Assembly: GCA_012934845.2 (NCBI GenBank)
Contig: WNNJ02003028.1
Location: 372,001-436,000, forward strand
Direction of reading: 5' to 3'
Origin: Pomphorhynchus laevis
Lineage: Eukaryota > Acanthocephala > Palaeacanthocephala > Echinorhynchida > Pomphorhynchidae
DNA: 64,000 nucleotides
Each line of letters starts with the position of its first letter. Within the stretch, counting starts at the first letter, position 1. This document shows positions 1-12,400 of this stretch, piece after piece. A model generated the notes under the pieces. It did not search any database, was not told where the DNA came from, and was given only the letters and a program-made list of their open reading frames with translations. The position numbers were made by a program, and so were the translations under genes.

Positions 1-596
1 AATTTCTCTTAAATTTAATGGTTTCTTATTTAGACATTTCTTTTCTTGACTAAGAAATTTTTTTAATTTCTGTAAAATATTTGACACAATAACATCTTAG
101 TTCTTTCTTATTTTATGACTTGTCATCAGTTTGTCTAAAATTTAGTCTTGATATTTCTCGACATATTGATTTAGAGTTTACTTCATACTTTTCTAAGATA
201 ACATATAGTTCATACATGTTATTTTCTAATTTTTGAACTTTAGCTTTTTAATGCAAACCACAATCGAAAAATTCCAAATTAACTTAACTACCATGATAAC
301 GCCTTTGAACTGTTCTCTACTCTGACATTCATGCAACACAATTAGTAACTGCCGATTTTATCAAAGAGACCTTTAGTATGGAAATTGTCATTACACCGTT
401 TGTATGCGTTTAGCGGCACCAGAATTCCCTTACACGAACGATGTAAAATTTGTTTGTTTCTTACCTTACCAATTATGCTCATCCCTACTTTGTGTCTTAT
501 CCTGGGCGTATTTCTAAATGGAGTCGAAAGACATAAATGGGCTTTAATTATCATTATATTTGCTATTATTTATAGATGACCACAAAGTTGATTGGC
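1..596. other. AT-rich flank, no gene recognised
   Basis: Short open frames occur on both strands around 342-579, but neither translation resembles a protein family I know, and no splice-flanked exon stands out. I see no RNA gene or terminal repeat. The right edge meets the 3' tail of a minus-strand LINE. Confidence 0.4.
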
Positions 597-2172
597 ATAA
601 TAATAATTTATTTAAAGTGGAAATGCTTTCTAACTGCACGCTCACAAGTACACTAACTAAAAACAGCAAAAATCATAGATAAATTTGTTAAATTGTTTAA
701 ATGGAATTGGATTTGGCGTTTGAAACAAGGCATTGATGTTGATTGACGGATATGAATGGGCAGGTGATTTCACGAGAGAGGAGCAGCCACAACGAAGGAG
801 CGGAAGACAAAAGAGGTAGAGTAGTTTGGAACATGTAAAAGAAGGGAATTACGGGAACGCGAGGTACAGTAAACAGGACGAGAATTGTCGAGAAAAGGAA
901 TGTTCATAAATGAAGGAGTAGAAAAAGTTACAAGGCGGAAGGCAATGATAAGAAGAGGAATTTGAACACTCAAATAAATCATAGGCCAATCGAGAGAGGC
1001 AAGATGGTAGGATGTATGACCAAAACGACGAAGACATGGGAGAATTTGGACGGCTACGTTTACGATGCGTTGTAAGGGAAGAAAAGTGGATTTAGGTGAG
1101 TTGGAAAATAAACTAAGACAGTAATCAAGTATTGAGAATAGGAGAGTAGATATGAGAGTCATACAAGAAGGGAAATCGATCAATCTACGAATTTGACGGA
1201 GGTTGCGGAGAATCAAGGTAGATGAGCGTACTTTATCTCTAACGAAAGGTTTAAGTGAAAGTCGGTTGTCGAAATGGAAGCCTAAGAAAACGAGATTGTC
1301 AACGATATGAAGAATTGTAGAATTTAATGATACGGAGGGAGGTTCTAAGCCGAGGCGTCGAGGTAGGATCCACATAATTTTGGATTTATCAGGATTCAGA
1401 GTAGGACGAAGAGAAGAAAGATGATTGTAAATTGAGGCAAGACAGTCGGAAGCAGAAACACTAAGATCGCGAATACGATAAACAGGTGCATAAGCATAGA
1501 TGAGAATGTTATCAGCATATTGCATAACATGAAAGTTAAATGTATGAGAAATCGAAGACAAATCACCGAGAAAAGAGAAAAGCATAGGGACTAATACGGA
1601 GACTTGTGGAACACCGGACGGGATGGATGAAGGATGTGATAGAAGAGGTAGTATAGACGCGAAATGTACGGTTTGATAGATATGAAGAAAACCATGATAC
1701 AGTTGGTAAAGAGAAGCCATAATCATGACGAAGGCGATGGAGAAGAATCGAGTGATCGACGATGTCAAAAGCAGACGATAGATCAAGAGAAACTATGACA
1801 CTACATAATTTATGATCGCGCGATATGAGTAAGTCGTTATAAACTTTAAGACATGCAATTTCAGTAGAGTGAAATTGCATTGGAAGGGAGGGAACAAGTT
1901 GGAGCAAAATAGATATTTATTAACTTGCTTGAGAACAAGACGTTCAAGGAGTTTAAAGAGGGTTGGGAGAAGTGAGATAGGACGGTACGAAGATGGTAAT
2001 GATGGATCGAGAAATTGCTTTTTGAGGAGAGGGCGAACTGGCGCATTTCCAGTTGGAAGGAAATGTGCGGCTGCGTTTAGACAAGTTGAACAAAGTGGAT
2101 AGGAAAGGTGAGATAAATGAGCAGATATTTTTAAGCAAGTGAGTGGGAATTAGGTCAGAAGGAGATGTTTTT
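597..2172 (-). mobile_element. LINE family A (CR1/L2-like), older copy, 3' part
   Basis: Read on the minus strand this is the reverse transcriptase region and 3' end of family A. It matches the plus-strand copies at 2173-4594 and 26761-31047 in the translated segments SLDLSSAFDIVDHSILLHRL and MQYADNILIYA, and in the conserved C-terminus. It is decayed, with several frame changes, and the YADD active-site box reads YADN. The 3' end is a short AT-rich tail near 597, preceded by a degenerate version of the family's 3' stem-loop. The 5' continuation of the same copy lies at 4595-5400; the two parts were separated by insertion of a younger copy. Family assignment rests on RT motifs; a neighbouring clade of the Jockey/CR1 group is possible. 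Confidence 0.8.
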
Positions 2173-4594
2173 AGCCCAACTCATATTCTCGGCGAGCCCA
2201 ACTCACAAGCCCAACTCATATTCTCGGCGGTGCTCTCGACATCATTGATGTTCCTAACTGCTTCAATGACTATACCTCCTTGTCAATTACTGATCCTGGT
2301 TTGTCCGATCATTTCGTTGTCACTCTTACTCTTACTTGTCCCCATCCTCCTTCTCCGCCTTTACCATAATCCACACCAAGTCGACCCTGGAAGCTTTTCG
2401 ATGTCCCTATTCTCTGCACAGCCGTACTCAATTCTTCATTATTTTTACTTCCTCTTAACTATCTCTCTCCCGATGATCTCTGCATTCTGTTTGATTCTGA
2501 ACTTACGTCGATCCTCAATAACCTTCTGCCTAGTCGACTTCGACGTTCCCAGCGCTTGCGCCATGCTCCCTGGTTCGATTTTGACTGTAGTCTTTCCAAG
2601 CGTCGACTCCGTCACTCTTTTCGTATGTATAAACGCTTTCTTAAACGTTCACCCAACTCACTCCCTCTAAATCTTCGTGATTCCTACTTTTCTCAACGCC
2701 GTTCACATCTCATTCTTATACGTACTAAACGTACTCTCTTTTGGCGAAATCAACTCGAGTCATCTTCCAACTCGAAATCTCATTGGAAAATCTTAAACTC
2801 AATTCTTTCACGATCAGCTACCCGTTGTAATATAAATCCTAATGAATTTTCTTCTTATCTACAAACTAAGCTATCTAATTTACTTTTCCTACTACCCATA
2901 TACCCCTTGTACCCACTCTTATCTTTAAATACTTCCCTCCCAGAACTATTCCACCTTCTTCCCGTTTCGTCTGATGAAGTTTCTTCGGTTCTGCTGTCAT
3001 TACCTAATAAAATCTCTTCTTCTGACCCAATTCCAACTCACTTGCTTAAAAATATCTGATCATTTATCTCACCCTTCCTATCCACTTTGTTCAACTCGTC
3101 CATCCTTAGCCGTACATTTCTTTCCATCTGGAAATGCGCCACTGTGCGTCCTCTCATCAAAAAGCAATCTCTCGATTCCTCACAACCATCTTCGTACCGT
3201 CCTATTTCACTTCTCCCAACCCTCTCTAAACTCCTTGAGCGTCTCGTTCTTAAGCAAGTTAATAAATATCTCTTTTCCTCGAACTTATTTCCTTCTTTCC
3301 AAGCCGCTTTTTCGCTCTAATTATTCTACCGAAATTGCATGTCTTAAAGTTTATAACGACTTACTCATATCGCGCGATCATAAATTATGTAGTGTCATAG
3401 TTTCTCTTGATCTATCGTGTGCTTTTGACATCGTCGACACTCGATTCTTCTCCATCGCCTACGTCATGATTATGGCTTCTCTTTACCCACTGTATCATGG
3501 TTTTCTTCATATCTATCAAACCGTACATTTCGCGTATATTCTAATTCTTCTATCACATCCTTCATCCATCCCGACCGGTGTTCCACAAGGCTCCGTATTA
3601 GTCCCTATGATTTTCTCTTTTCTCGGTGATTTGTATTCGATTTCTCATACATTTAACTTCCATGTTATGCAATATGCTGATGACATTCTCGTCTATGATC
3701 ATGCAACTGTTTATCGTATTCACGATCTTAGTGATTCTGCTTCCGACTGTCTTGTCTCAATTTCCAATCATCTTTCTTCTCTTCGTCTTACTCCGAATCC
3801 TGATAAATCCAAAATTATGTGGATCCTACCTCGACGCCTCGGCTTAGAACCTCCCTCCGTATCATTAAATTCTACAATTCTTCCTATCGTTGACAATCTC
3901 GTTTTCTTAGGCTTCCATTTCGACAACCGACTTTCACTTAAACCTTTCGTTAGAGATAAAGTACGCTCATCTACCTTGATTCTCCTCAACCTCCGTCAAA
4001 TTCGTAGATTGATCGATTTCCCTTCTTGTATGACTCTCATATCATCTCTCCTTTTTTCTAAACTCGATTATTGTCTTAGTTTTTTTCCCACTCACCTAAA
4101 TCCACTCTTCTTCCCCTACAACGCATCGTCAACGCAGCTGTCCGAATTATCCTCCGTCTTCGTCGTTTTGATCATACATCCTACCATCTTGCTTCTCTCG
4201 ATTTGCCTACAATTTATTGTCGTGTTCAAATTCGTCTTCTTATCGTTGCTTTCCGCCTTGTAACTTTTCATACCCCTTCATTTCTCAACCTTCCTTTTCT
4301 TGATAATTCTCGTCCTGTTTACTGTTCCTTGCGTTCCTGTAATTCCCTTCTTTTACATGTCCCAAACTACTCTACCTCCTTTGAACTCCGCTTCTTCCTG
4401 TGGCTGCTCCTCTATCGTGGAATCATCTGCCCATTCGTATACGCCAATCAACTTCCCTGCAGTGCTTCAAACGACAAATCCGATCTCATTTTAACAATTT
4501 ATCTGCTTGACTTTTTCATTTTTGTTTGTGGACTTGTAAGCGTACAGCTTGTACGCTTTTGCCACATTAAATACATTTGTATTATTATTAATGA
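2173..4594 (+). mobile_element. LINE family A, younger 5'-truncated copy nested in an older copy
   Basis: This plus-strand copy starts inside the endonuclease domain and runs through the whole RT to the 3' tail, which ends in a TTGTATTATTATTA-type repeat. It keeps GVPQGSVL and QYADDILVY, and is close to the near-complete copy at 26761-31047, but has frame changes (for example near 2560, 3310 and 4120). The start shows a small scrambled repeat: AGCCCAACTCATATTCTCGG occurs twice within 50 bp. It sits inside the older minus-strand copy, which resumes at 4595. The 3' stem-loop GCGTACAGCTTGTACGC is at 4540-4556. Confidence 0.85.
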
Positions 4595-5400
4595 CAGAAT
4601 AACCGCAGAAACTTTATCAGGCCAAACAGGAAGAAGGTAGAATAGCTTTTGGAGGGAAGTATTCAAAGGGAAGAGTGGGTACAAGCGGCATATGGGTAAA
4701 ATAGAAAGTAAATTAAATAGCTTAGATTGTAGATAAGAAGATAATTCACCAGCATTTATGTTACAAGGAATATGTGGTCTTAAAAGAATTGAGTTTAAGA
4801 TTTTATAGTGAGATTTAGAGTTGGAAGATGACTCGAGTTGATTTCGCCAAAAGAAAGTACGCTTAGTACACATATGAATGATATGGGAATGTCGAAGAGA
4901 AAGATTGGAAGCACGGATATTTGGAGTGAGTGTGTTTGGAGAACGTTTAAGAAAACGATTAAACACACGAAAAGAATGACGTAGTCGACGTTTAGAAAGA
5001 CAACAGTCGGAATCGAACCATCGAGCATGGCGCAAAGCTGAAAACGTTGGGTTGAATCGGCAGAAGGTGATTGAGGATCAACGTAAATTCAGAATCAAAT
5101 AGAATGCAGAGATTATCGGACGAAAGATAGTTAAGTGGTAGCGAAAAGTGGAAGAATTGAGTAAGGCAGAACAGAAGATAGGGATATCGAGAAGTTTCCA
5201 AGGTCGACTTTGAGTAGCTAATGTTGGAGGTGGAGAAGAAGGATGGGGATAGGGACGAGTAGGAATAAGAGTGACAAGGAAATGATCGGACAAACCGGGA
5301 TCAGTAATAGACAAGAAGGTATAGCCCTTGAAGCATTTGGGAACAGCAATGATGTCTAGAGCACATCCAGTAATATAAGTTGGGCTTGTTATTATAGGTT
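4595..5400 (-). mobile_element. LINE family A, older copy, 5' part
   Basis: The minus-strand translation covers the end of the endonuclease domain and the start of the RT region (for example DPGLSDHFLVTL and RRLRHSFRVFNRFLKRSP). Its 3' boundary at 4595 lies in the codons that resume at 2172 on the other side of the inserted plus copy. The upstream limit is blurred by divergence around 5390-5420. It is decayed, with several stops and shifts. Confidence 0.75.
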
Positions 5401-5459
5401 ACAAGTTACTAGCCGTAAATGGCTGTTTCAAAAGTGTTCGCAAATTTGGTTTTCAAAAC

Positions 5460-7620
5460 ATTAAATATCAAAATAGATCCACGCATCCAAACCAGAATGG
5501 ACAATCCACTTCAACAGCAGCGTTTTGAAGTGGCGATAGCTAGCAGCACTGGCAAGGTCTTCTGGTAACAAATTCCAAATATTCAATGAGCGGTGGGAAA
5601 GCCTACTCACACTTTTGACTTTGCTGTCGGCGAATTTGAACAGTGCGAGAGAGAGTGACCTCTGTTACTTGAATTGCGTAATTGTATACAAGATGGAAAA
5701 CCTTCTGTTCCATGAACCAAGATCCCCATTGCCGCGAGTTCTAAATATTGTAGCCTTTAAGCCGTTGAAGGCAGTTTCAAATAAGCTAGACGATCAGTGT
5801 AAGAATAATGTGAGCCAATACAAAGTTTGCTTCCTCTACGCACGATGACTCAATTTTTGTCATTTCAGCTTTGGTGAATGGAAAAGTTGTTGTGATGCAG
5901 TATTCCACGTGCGGGCGGACTAAGGCGCTATATAGATGCTTGAATAGTTTCAGCTTAAGCTTAGCAAATGTGTTCTTTATACAATACAGAGACTTCATTG
6001 CTTTACCGTGGATATTATCGGTATTCCATCGAGTCTTGAGATCGTTATTCGAAATGATTTTAAATTATCTGTACTCAGATATAGTGTGAAGCTTCTGACA
6101 TCCTAAATAAAAGTCACAATCAGGTTTATCGTTGCCAAGCTTCATATTTACACATTTGTCATCATTCATGGTCATACTGGTAGCGGTACTCCAGTTATAT
6201 ATCGTGTGAAGTCGTGCTATAGGCGCTGATCCTGTGGGTCGGAAATTCTATCGCACCAGACTTCACATAGTTAGCAAATACCAGGCAGGGGCTATATATC
6301 CGTAAGAGCAGATCATTTAGAAATAATGAAAAGCAAGGGACTAAAGACTGTACCTTAGGGAACGCCACAATTAACAGGCTTAGCAGAAGACAGGCTACTG
6401 CCAACCCTAACTCGAAATGATCTGTTGCAAAAGAAATCACGAATCCAATTGCGCAATGTTGTAGAAGCACCGTAGTGGGCTAACAAGTTGATTAGGCTCT
6501 CATGTGGGACCCGATCGAAGGCTTTCGAAAAATCAATAAAGATTATATCGACCGAGCTGCCAATACTCAACGATTGGGTGCACATTTCGCGCGCAGTAAG
6601 TTCGTCAAACACGAACGACTGTGACGAAAACCATGCTGGGCGAACGAGAATATGCTAAGGGAGACGAGAATATGCCAAGGAGACGAGAAAACCGTGCTGG
6701 TCCGAGATTCTACTGTAGATAACACGTTCAAGGACTTGACATATTGAAGAGATCAAGCTTATTAGACTGTAATCACTACATTATAATGCAATGAATTTTT
6801 TGAAAATAGGAACAACAATCCCATTTTCCATTCTTCTGGTACACTTCCAGTGGCCAAACTCTTAGCAAAAATCTCCGCAAGTAGAGGAGTAACTCGACAA
6901 TACTTTGAGCAGGAACGGCGAAATGTCGTCGGGGCCAGCTCCACTAAAGGGACAAACATTGGTAAGATACTCTTAAATTTCAGATGCGCATATTGGCCGG
7001 AAATCAGTATGCTCAGGAATAGGGCAGCCGTACCATTCCAAGTAAGAGGTAAGATGTGATGATGCAATTGAGAACGAGAATGCGAGTCTCAGCTATATCA
7101 GTTTTAGCTGTAACCAGGCCGTTCTCTGAGTGCATATGTTTGATTGCGGTATGTCGGGTTCTATTTCGCCGAGCATAGGATTAAAATAGCTTGGGGCTGC
7201 AATTTACTTTTTCGATTATTGATGATTCGAATCACTCGCGTTTGGATATCTTCATCCTAGTACAAACGTTCTATTGGGAACTGTCTAGTAATAGCGATAG
7301 ATTTTTTATATCCTCTTTTCCAAATACGGGTCGGTGTCAATGAGTTTACAATAACTGGACTTTTATTCTGGGGCGTATTGTTTAGCCCGTTCAAGGTAAT
7401 CTCCTGAGGAATACAATCTGCATTCTTTTTACAATCTGGAACGAGATCTGCATTTGTACTGGTCTTACGATAGTCAGCATTACAAAAACCACATAAAAAC
7501 GGTCGATCCTTATATTGCAGCTCTTCGTTTATCCTGACCTTTATAATGCTCCAAACCTCACAACCTGGAGTATCACACACTACCTCGAGTTGAATCCATT
7601 CTCTTTCCCTTTCTGTATAC
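5460..7620 (-). mobile_element. LINE family B (CR1-like), decayed
   Basis: The minus strand holds, in order, an ORF1-like Cys finger (7620-7257: CEVWSIIKVRI followed by FLCGFC), the RT N-terminal region (7067-6762, with GSVPEEWKMG), the RT palm (6612-6195, IDFSKAFDRVPHESL), the RT thumb (5998-5786, LVRPHVEYC) and a typical LINE C-terminus near 5600-5480 (SLNIWNLLPEDLASAASYRH). These parts are in several frames, so the copy is broken in many places. The order and spacing fit one old insertion, with the endonuclease part shortened or lost. A related fragment lies at 25550-26500. Confidence 0.7.
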
Positions 7621-7628
7621 TTCTTGTT

Positions 7629-8111
7629 TCACCCAAATGTAATTGTAGGTATCGTGTTAATTGTTATCCAATTGAAATTGTAAGGATTAATTAACAAAGA
7701 ATGTGTGTTATTTATTGACTCACCCTCAATAACTGTAGCTTGTATTTGTTTATCAATACTTGTTTTGCTTTTTTGCCCTACTTGAATCGCTTCTCTGGAC
7801 AAGATTTCATCATCGATTCTTTTAATTGAGAGGGTTAATATTGGATTGTTCAAGAGCATCTTCCATAATTGATGTTTGGATTGGTCGCGTAGCATACCTT
7901 TTACTTTGATGCGAAATTGAGTGTTTATTAGTAATAGTATTGAGTAATATGGCAGAACAGTAGCCACATTGGAATGATCTTTTTGAATATAGTGTCTTTG
8001 TGTAGGAGAAATCGTTTTTGAGGTCCCCACGTCACGTTCACCATTTGAACAACCTACAATCTTTGTAATGTAAGTAGATTTATCAGTACACTTGACTTTA
8101 TATGACTTCAC
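7629..8111 (-). CDS. unrecognised 160-codon ORF between LINE fragments
   Basis: An uninterrupted minus-strand frame of about 160 codons with normal amino-acid composition for the region (Ile, Lys, Ser and Thr rich), no obvious signal peptide, membrane segment or repeats. I do not recognise it. Upstream on the minus strand lies the tail of a LINE (8350-8197), and downstream begins the ORF1-like finger of LINE B, so the frame is most likely part of the LINE B 5' region rather than a host gene. No splice sites or start context argue for a real gene. Confidence 0.2.
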   Translation of the reverse strand: MKSYKVKCTDKSTYITKIVGCSNGERDVGTSKTISPTQRHYIQKDHSNVATVLPYYSILLLINTQFRIKVKGMLRDQSKHQLWKMLLNNPILTLSIKRIDDEILSREAIQVGQKSKTSIDKQIQATVIEGESINNTHSLLINPYNFNWITINTIPTITFG

Positions 8112-8196
8112 TGGTTTCTTTGTTAGTTTGTTTATTAATGGATTGTTCTTTGTTAGTTTGTATATTGTTCTTCGTTATAAATTTAAAAAATCTGAT

Positions 8197-8350
8197 TCAT
8201 GTTTTGAGGAGGTGGGTTCGGAGGAGATATTTGAATGTAATAAAGGAGGGATTGCTGCGGACGTCGAGAGGGAGCTGATTATTTGCGAGTGGGGCTGCGA
8301 CGAGAGAGGATCGTTGACCGTAGTTGTTAGAATCATTGAAAGCGTGGAGT
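8197..8350 (-). mobile_element. LINE A-related C-terminal tail fragment
   Basis: The minus-strand translation RSSLVAAPLANNQLPLDVRS, followed by SFITFKYLLRTHLL and a stop at 8197, matches the C-terminus of the LINE tail at 49203-49375 and, more distantly, the family A C-terminus at 30830-30961. The family's 3' stem-loop is missing, so the fragment is cut off at both ends. The plus-strand ORF across this region is only its antisense shadow. Confidence 0.65.
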
Positions 8351-8352
8351 AA

Positions 8353-9407
8353 GAGAATATGACGGTAACGCAGCGATAGATAGGTGAGGCGAGAGTCGTC
8401 TAAGAGAAAGCAAACAGGTTAACCTTAAGTTATGGAATTTAGTTAAATTCTTTTCGATGTTGGTTTTTGACCTAGTCATAATAGCTTCTCTTGGAAGATA
8501 AATTTAATTTCCGACTACTAAGTCTGCCAAACAGTTAACCCTTTTCAACTAAAGGTGCACTCTTTGAATATTAAATTTATGATTCCTTGTACGAGTTACA
8601 ATCCCCGATGGGAACATGAAATTGATAAGGCTGGTTGGATCTTTTACAGTAAGACAATGACAACATCATCGTTATTTCTTCGCGCATAAGACATGTTTCA
8701 TATATAGTAATGATACTATATATTTCACTGCTAGATACCCCACAAAGAGGCATAAATACCAGGCAGCATTACTGCCTGGTGTTTTTTTGCCTCCTTGTGG
8801 GGAAAACATAAAAATAATCGATTTTTTATTACCTATAAGGAACTTTAAGTGACTATATTTTATTATATAGCGACCCAGTTATAATGGACTGGTAGTTTTA
8901 AATTGTGTTGCCGTTGTGGACTTTTCAAATTTTTGATGAACTAAATGGATGGTTGCCCGTGTTGGATTCACTACTCTAAAGTCAATTACATTCGTCACTA
9001 TAAGGATGTGATCACATTATAATTTTCAATTGTTTTTTTAACTTAAATTTATAGGTGTGCACATGTAAAACAGCGTCTTACAACTCCGTCTTCCAAACGT
9101 TTGTATTTTAAATATAAATTTCTGTATTTAAAACTTAAAATCCAACTTTTGTTTAAGAGTCCAAGTTTTCAATTACATTAAAAATGCGTTTTAATGTGAT
9201 TATTAGATTTCTGTATTTATATTTGAACTGTTTTCATTTTTAAAATGTAAATCAAGCCTTTGTTCTAAATCATTTCATTATTAATTTGGATTTTAAAATC
9301 CAAATATATTATAATGTACTAATAAGCAAAAACAAAAGAATTTTATTTTTAACAAACAACTCATCAATTTATTAATTTCAAATTTTTAGAAATCATTTAT
9401 AGATAGC
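8353..9407. promoter_or_regulatory. intergenic region upstream of TDP-43
   Basis: About 1 kb of AT-rich sequence before the TDP-43 start codon. It holds the hairpin at 8738-8802. A possible 3' splice site (AAATTTTTAG, ending at 9390) lies 18 bases before the ATG, which would allow a non-coding first exon further upstream. No TATA box can be assigned with confidence in this composition. Confidence 0.3.
8738..8802. other. 65-nt imperfect hairpin
   Basis: CCCCACAA pairs with TTGTGGGG at the base. GAGGC/GCCTC follows after a single mismatch, and ACCAGGCAG/CTGCCTGGT forms the inner stem around a five-base loop. The length and broken pairing are within the range of a microRNA precursor, but a short inverted-repeat element is equally possible. 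It lies about 600 bp upstream of TDP-43. Confidence 0.45.
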
Positions 9408-12400
9408 ATGTTTGTTCGTGTGGTCGATTCTGAAAATGAGAGTGGTGAAGTCATTGAGATACCGATCGAAGATGATGGCTGTATTTTATTGTCTACAATT
9501 TGCTCACATTATCCAAACGCGAGTGGTTTGAAGTATTTGTCCAAAGAAAGTGGGGTATGGCGAGCGTAAGTATGACGCCTGCAATGAGTTTCTATAAAAC
9601 TATGTAAATACATATGGATTATACTGAAGCTTTATTGCCTATTGGCAAAGTCTATTATATTCTATGTTTGATTTTTCAGTGTGCGCGTTGTCGACCAAAA
9701 ACTATACCCTTCTGAAGGGTCTTGGGCTGATGTAGAAAACTATAATATTGTTTATCCGAAAGGTGACTGTGATTCAAAACGATTGCAATGATTGTCAACG
9801 ATTTGTTTGTTTTAGGTATTCTTGACACGGTTAATTCATCACAGTCAACCCTAGCCGCAGGTGTGTTCATTAAATGTAGAGTGCTTGAAATTTTGTTTTA
9901 TCATTATTTTACCTGAGATTTTGAGTACGCAGCTAATGCAGCTTTCCGAGTAACGTCGGCTGCATCTACTTAGCGTATAATGGCTAAGTGGTATTTTGTG
10001 TGTAAATTTGATTAGCCTTCGAAACGAAATCAATTACTCTAATCAAAAGTGAATGCTGAGCGTTTCATTGTTGGCCACAGTTGCTTGCAAAAACGCTCGC
10101 TTTATTAAATTTTATCATCTGCAAACACTTGTTTCTCATAACTTTTACATTTAAGGTACCTCTATATAACGGTCAGATTTAACACGAATGTAATTAAACA
10201 TTAAGAGGACATTTAATTTACTAAACAAAATTAACAATTCGGTCCATAAAGCTGTCTCCGTTTACAATTTCTTCTGTAACCCTACATGTCTATGAAATCT
10301 AAAGATTTTCATTAAATATTAAATTCTTGATTAATATCAACTTATTAAAGTTCTTATCAACTTCTTATTAATTCTTGGTTATTAACAAATCTTTGCATTT
10401 TTATACAAAAAATGCAAAGATCTTGGATACCCTACGGCATCTTTAGTCACTAAAGATGCCGTAGGGTGGCCAAGGTTTTTTGATAAAAAATTATTTTGCC
10501 GTTATTAATCGTAAATTAGTTGCTTGCCATATTTTTGAATTTATAACAATTTTGATAGTTTGTATCACATTAAACTTGACTAGTTAAATTAATGTAATTT
10601 TAATTATCTAACTTGCGGCTATAATCTGGCTAATCTATATTTATCCGTAGTTAATATAAGAAGCAAAATTTAACAGAGAAACATAGAAATAACTTTCGAA
10701 CAACAAAAGTTCGAAGATTCTCTCGACCTTTCGATTACTCTTGGTCGGTGATTCCCAGCTGTTTTTTTTCGTGAATTCCTGACTTATTTGTTGTTATCCA
10801 TGTAACCCATTCGTATGTTTAGCTATCCGAATATACATGCTTTTTTTATCAATGAATAAAAAGTCAGATTAATTAACTGATCTTTAATATTAAGATTTTA
10901 TAAGAATTTAGATTTATATAAATCAAAAATTAAAATAAAATCAATTTCTATGAATTGAGAAAATATACTATAGTATAATTAAGTTGAGAGGTCAAAATGA
11001 GAAACTGCTATGTTATCAGGTTTCGGTCCCAATTCCTCGACCAAACATAGCAGCAGTCCCAAATACATGACGTATTTAATCTGTTAAAATTTGATTATTC
11101 AGTAATTTTTTCTAATATAAAATATATTATTATCCATCCATGAAAATTTACAGCTTAGAGTTTAAATTTATTTTTCATAATATTTTGTTGATCTATGTAT
11201 TTTACTATTTTCTATTTGATTGTATTTTTACAGTAACCAAGTTTAGAATATGCATTTATTAGATTATTTAAATGATTTTGAAAAAAGCCAATATCATTAC
11301 ATATTATGGCTATTTTTAAAATTTCATTATTCATTGTATTATATTTTATATTATATGGTATGCATGAATGCTTATGAATTTAAATTTAAATTTTACAAAT
11401 TAATTTTTTTTAATTTTTTATTTAAATTGTGAATTTAAATGTCATCTTTACGATATTAACATCAATTAAAATTGATGTAAAATTTAATGTTTATATCTAT
11501 ATATACCTTTTTATCATCAATGCTCTAACGCTTCATATATATCTGCTAAATCTAAATTTGTATAAAGCGTACTAAAATGGTAAGTATTTATATTTTGAAA
11601 TATAAGATTTTACATAATTAAGATTTTATATAAATCTAAATTATATAAATCCTTATGATAATAATTTTTATATAAGATTTTATATAATTTAAATCGAGTT
11701 AAAATTTCAAATTTTAATGTAAAATAAAAGTCAGTTTTTATGAATTAACTAATAAATAATAGACGATATATTAGAATTAGGATTAGAGGTCATCTGGAGG
11801 AACTGTTGTGTTATCAGGTTTGTTCCCTATTCATCGACCCAACATAACAGCACTGCCAAATGCATAATACCGACGTATTTACTCCCATGACATTTTATTA
11901 TCTAGTATCTTATTCTAATTCAAAAAATATATATTATTATACATCCATAAACATTTTTGCTCTATACAATGATATATGATATTATATATAAATACTTGAT
12001 TTTATTTTAAATATGATACTATACGATGCATCATAAGTGTGGATGAAGTTTTTTGAAATGAGATATTTTGTGTTTTACAAGCGCAATTTGATTTTAATGT
12101 AATCTTCGAGTTGTACATTAACTAAACGAACACTTTCAAATTTGCCTATGTGAGGCGAATCCAAGTAATTTCCTAAATAATACTACAGTATAAAAGCATT
12201 TTCCAAAAATCTTGTGAAGCCTATGAATGTCGAGAAGCTCTAAAACTTTGCATTGACATCCTACGTGGCAAGTGAGACTCAGGTTGGAGATCACTTTTTT
12301 AAAAAGTGATATCTATGATCACTTTTAATGGTACATCCCTATCTGTATTTTTGATGCATCCTTAGTAATATATTTAACTTCAATTTAAGTAGGATCTAAA

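Noticed and set aside
385-579. 64-codon plus-strand frame with a hydrophobic stretch
   Set aside because: No family resemblance, and the opposite strand is equally open. Typical chance frame in this sequence.
3768-3989. minus-strand frame MRRIKVDERTLSLTKG and the equivalent at 30217-30438
   Set aside because: Antisense shadow of the LINE A RT; present wherever that coding sequence occurs.
8092-8352. 86-codon plus-strand frame with a hydrophobic N-terminus
   Set aside because: Its second half is the antisense of a LINE C-terminal fragment on minus, so it is not a membrane protein gene.
11250-11432. plus-strand frame of 60 codons in the TDP-43 intron
   Set aside because: Antisense of the Penelope coding remnant; the minus translation has the family match.
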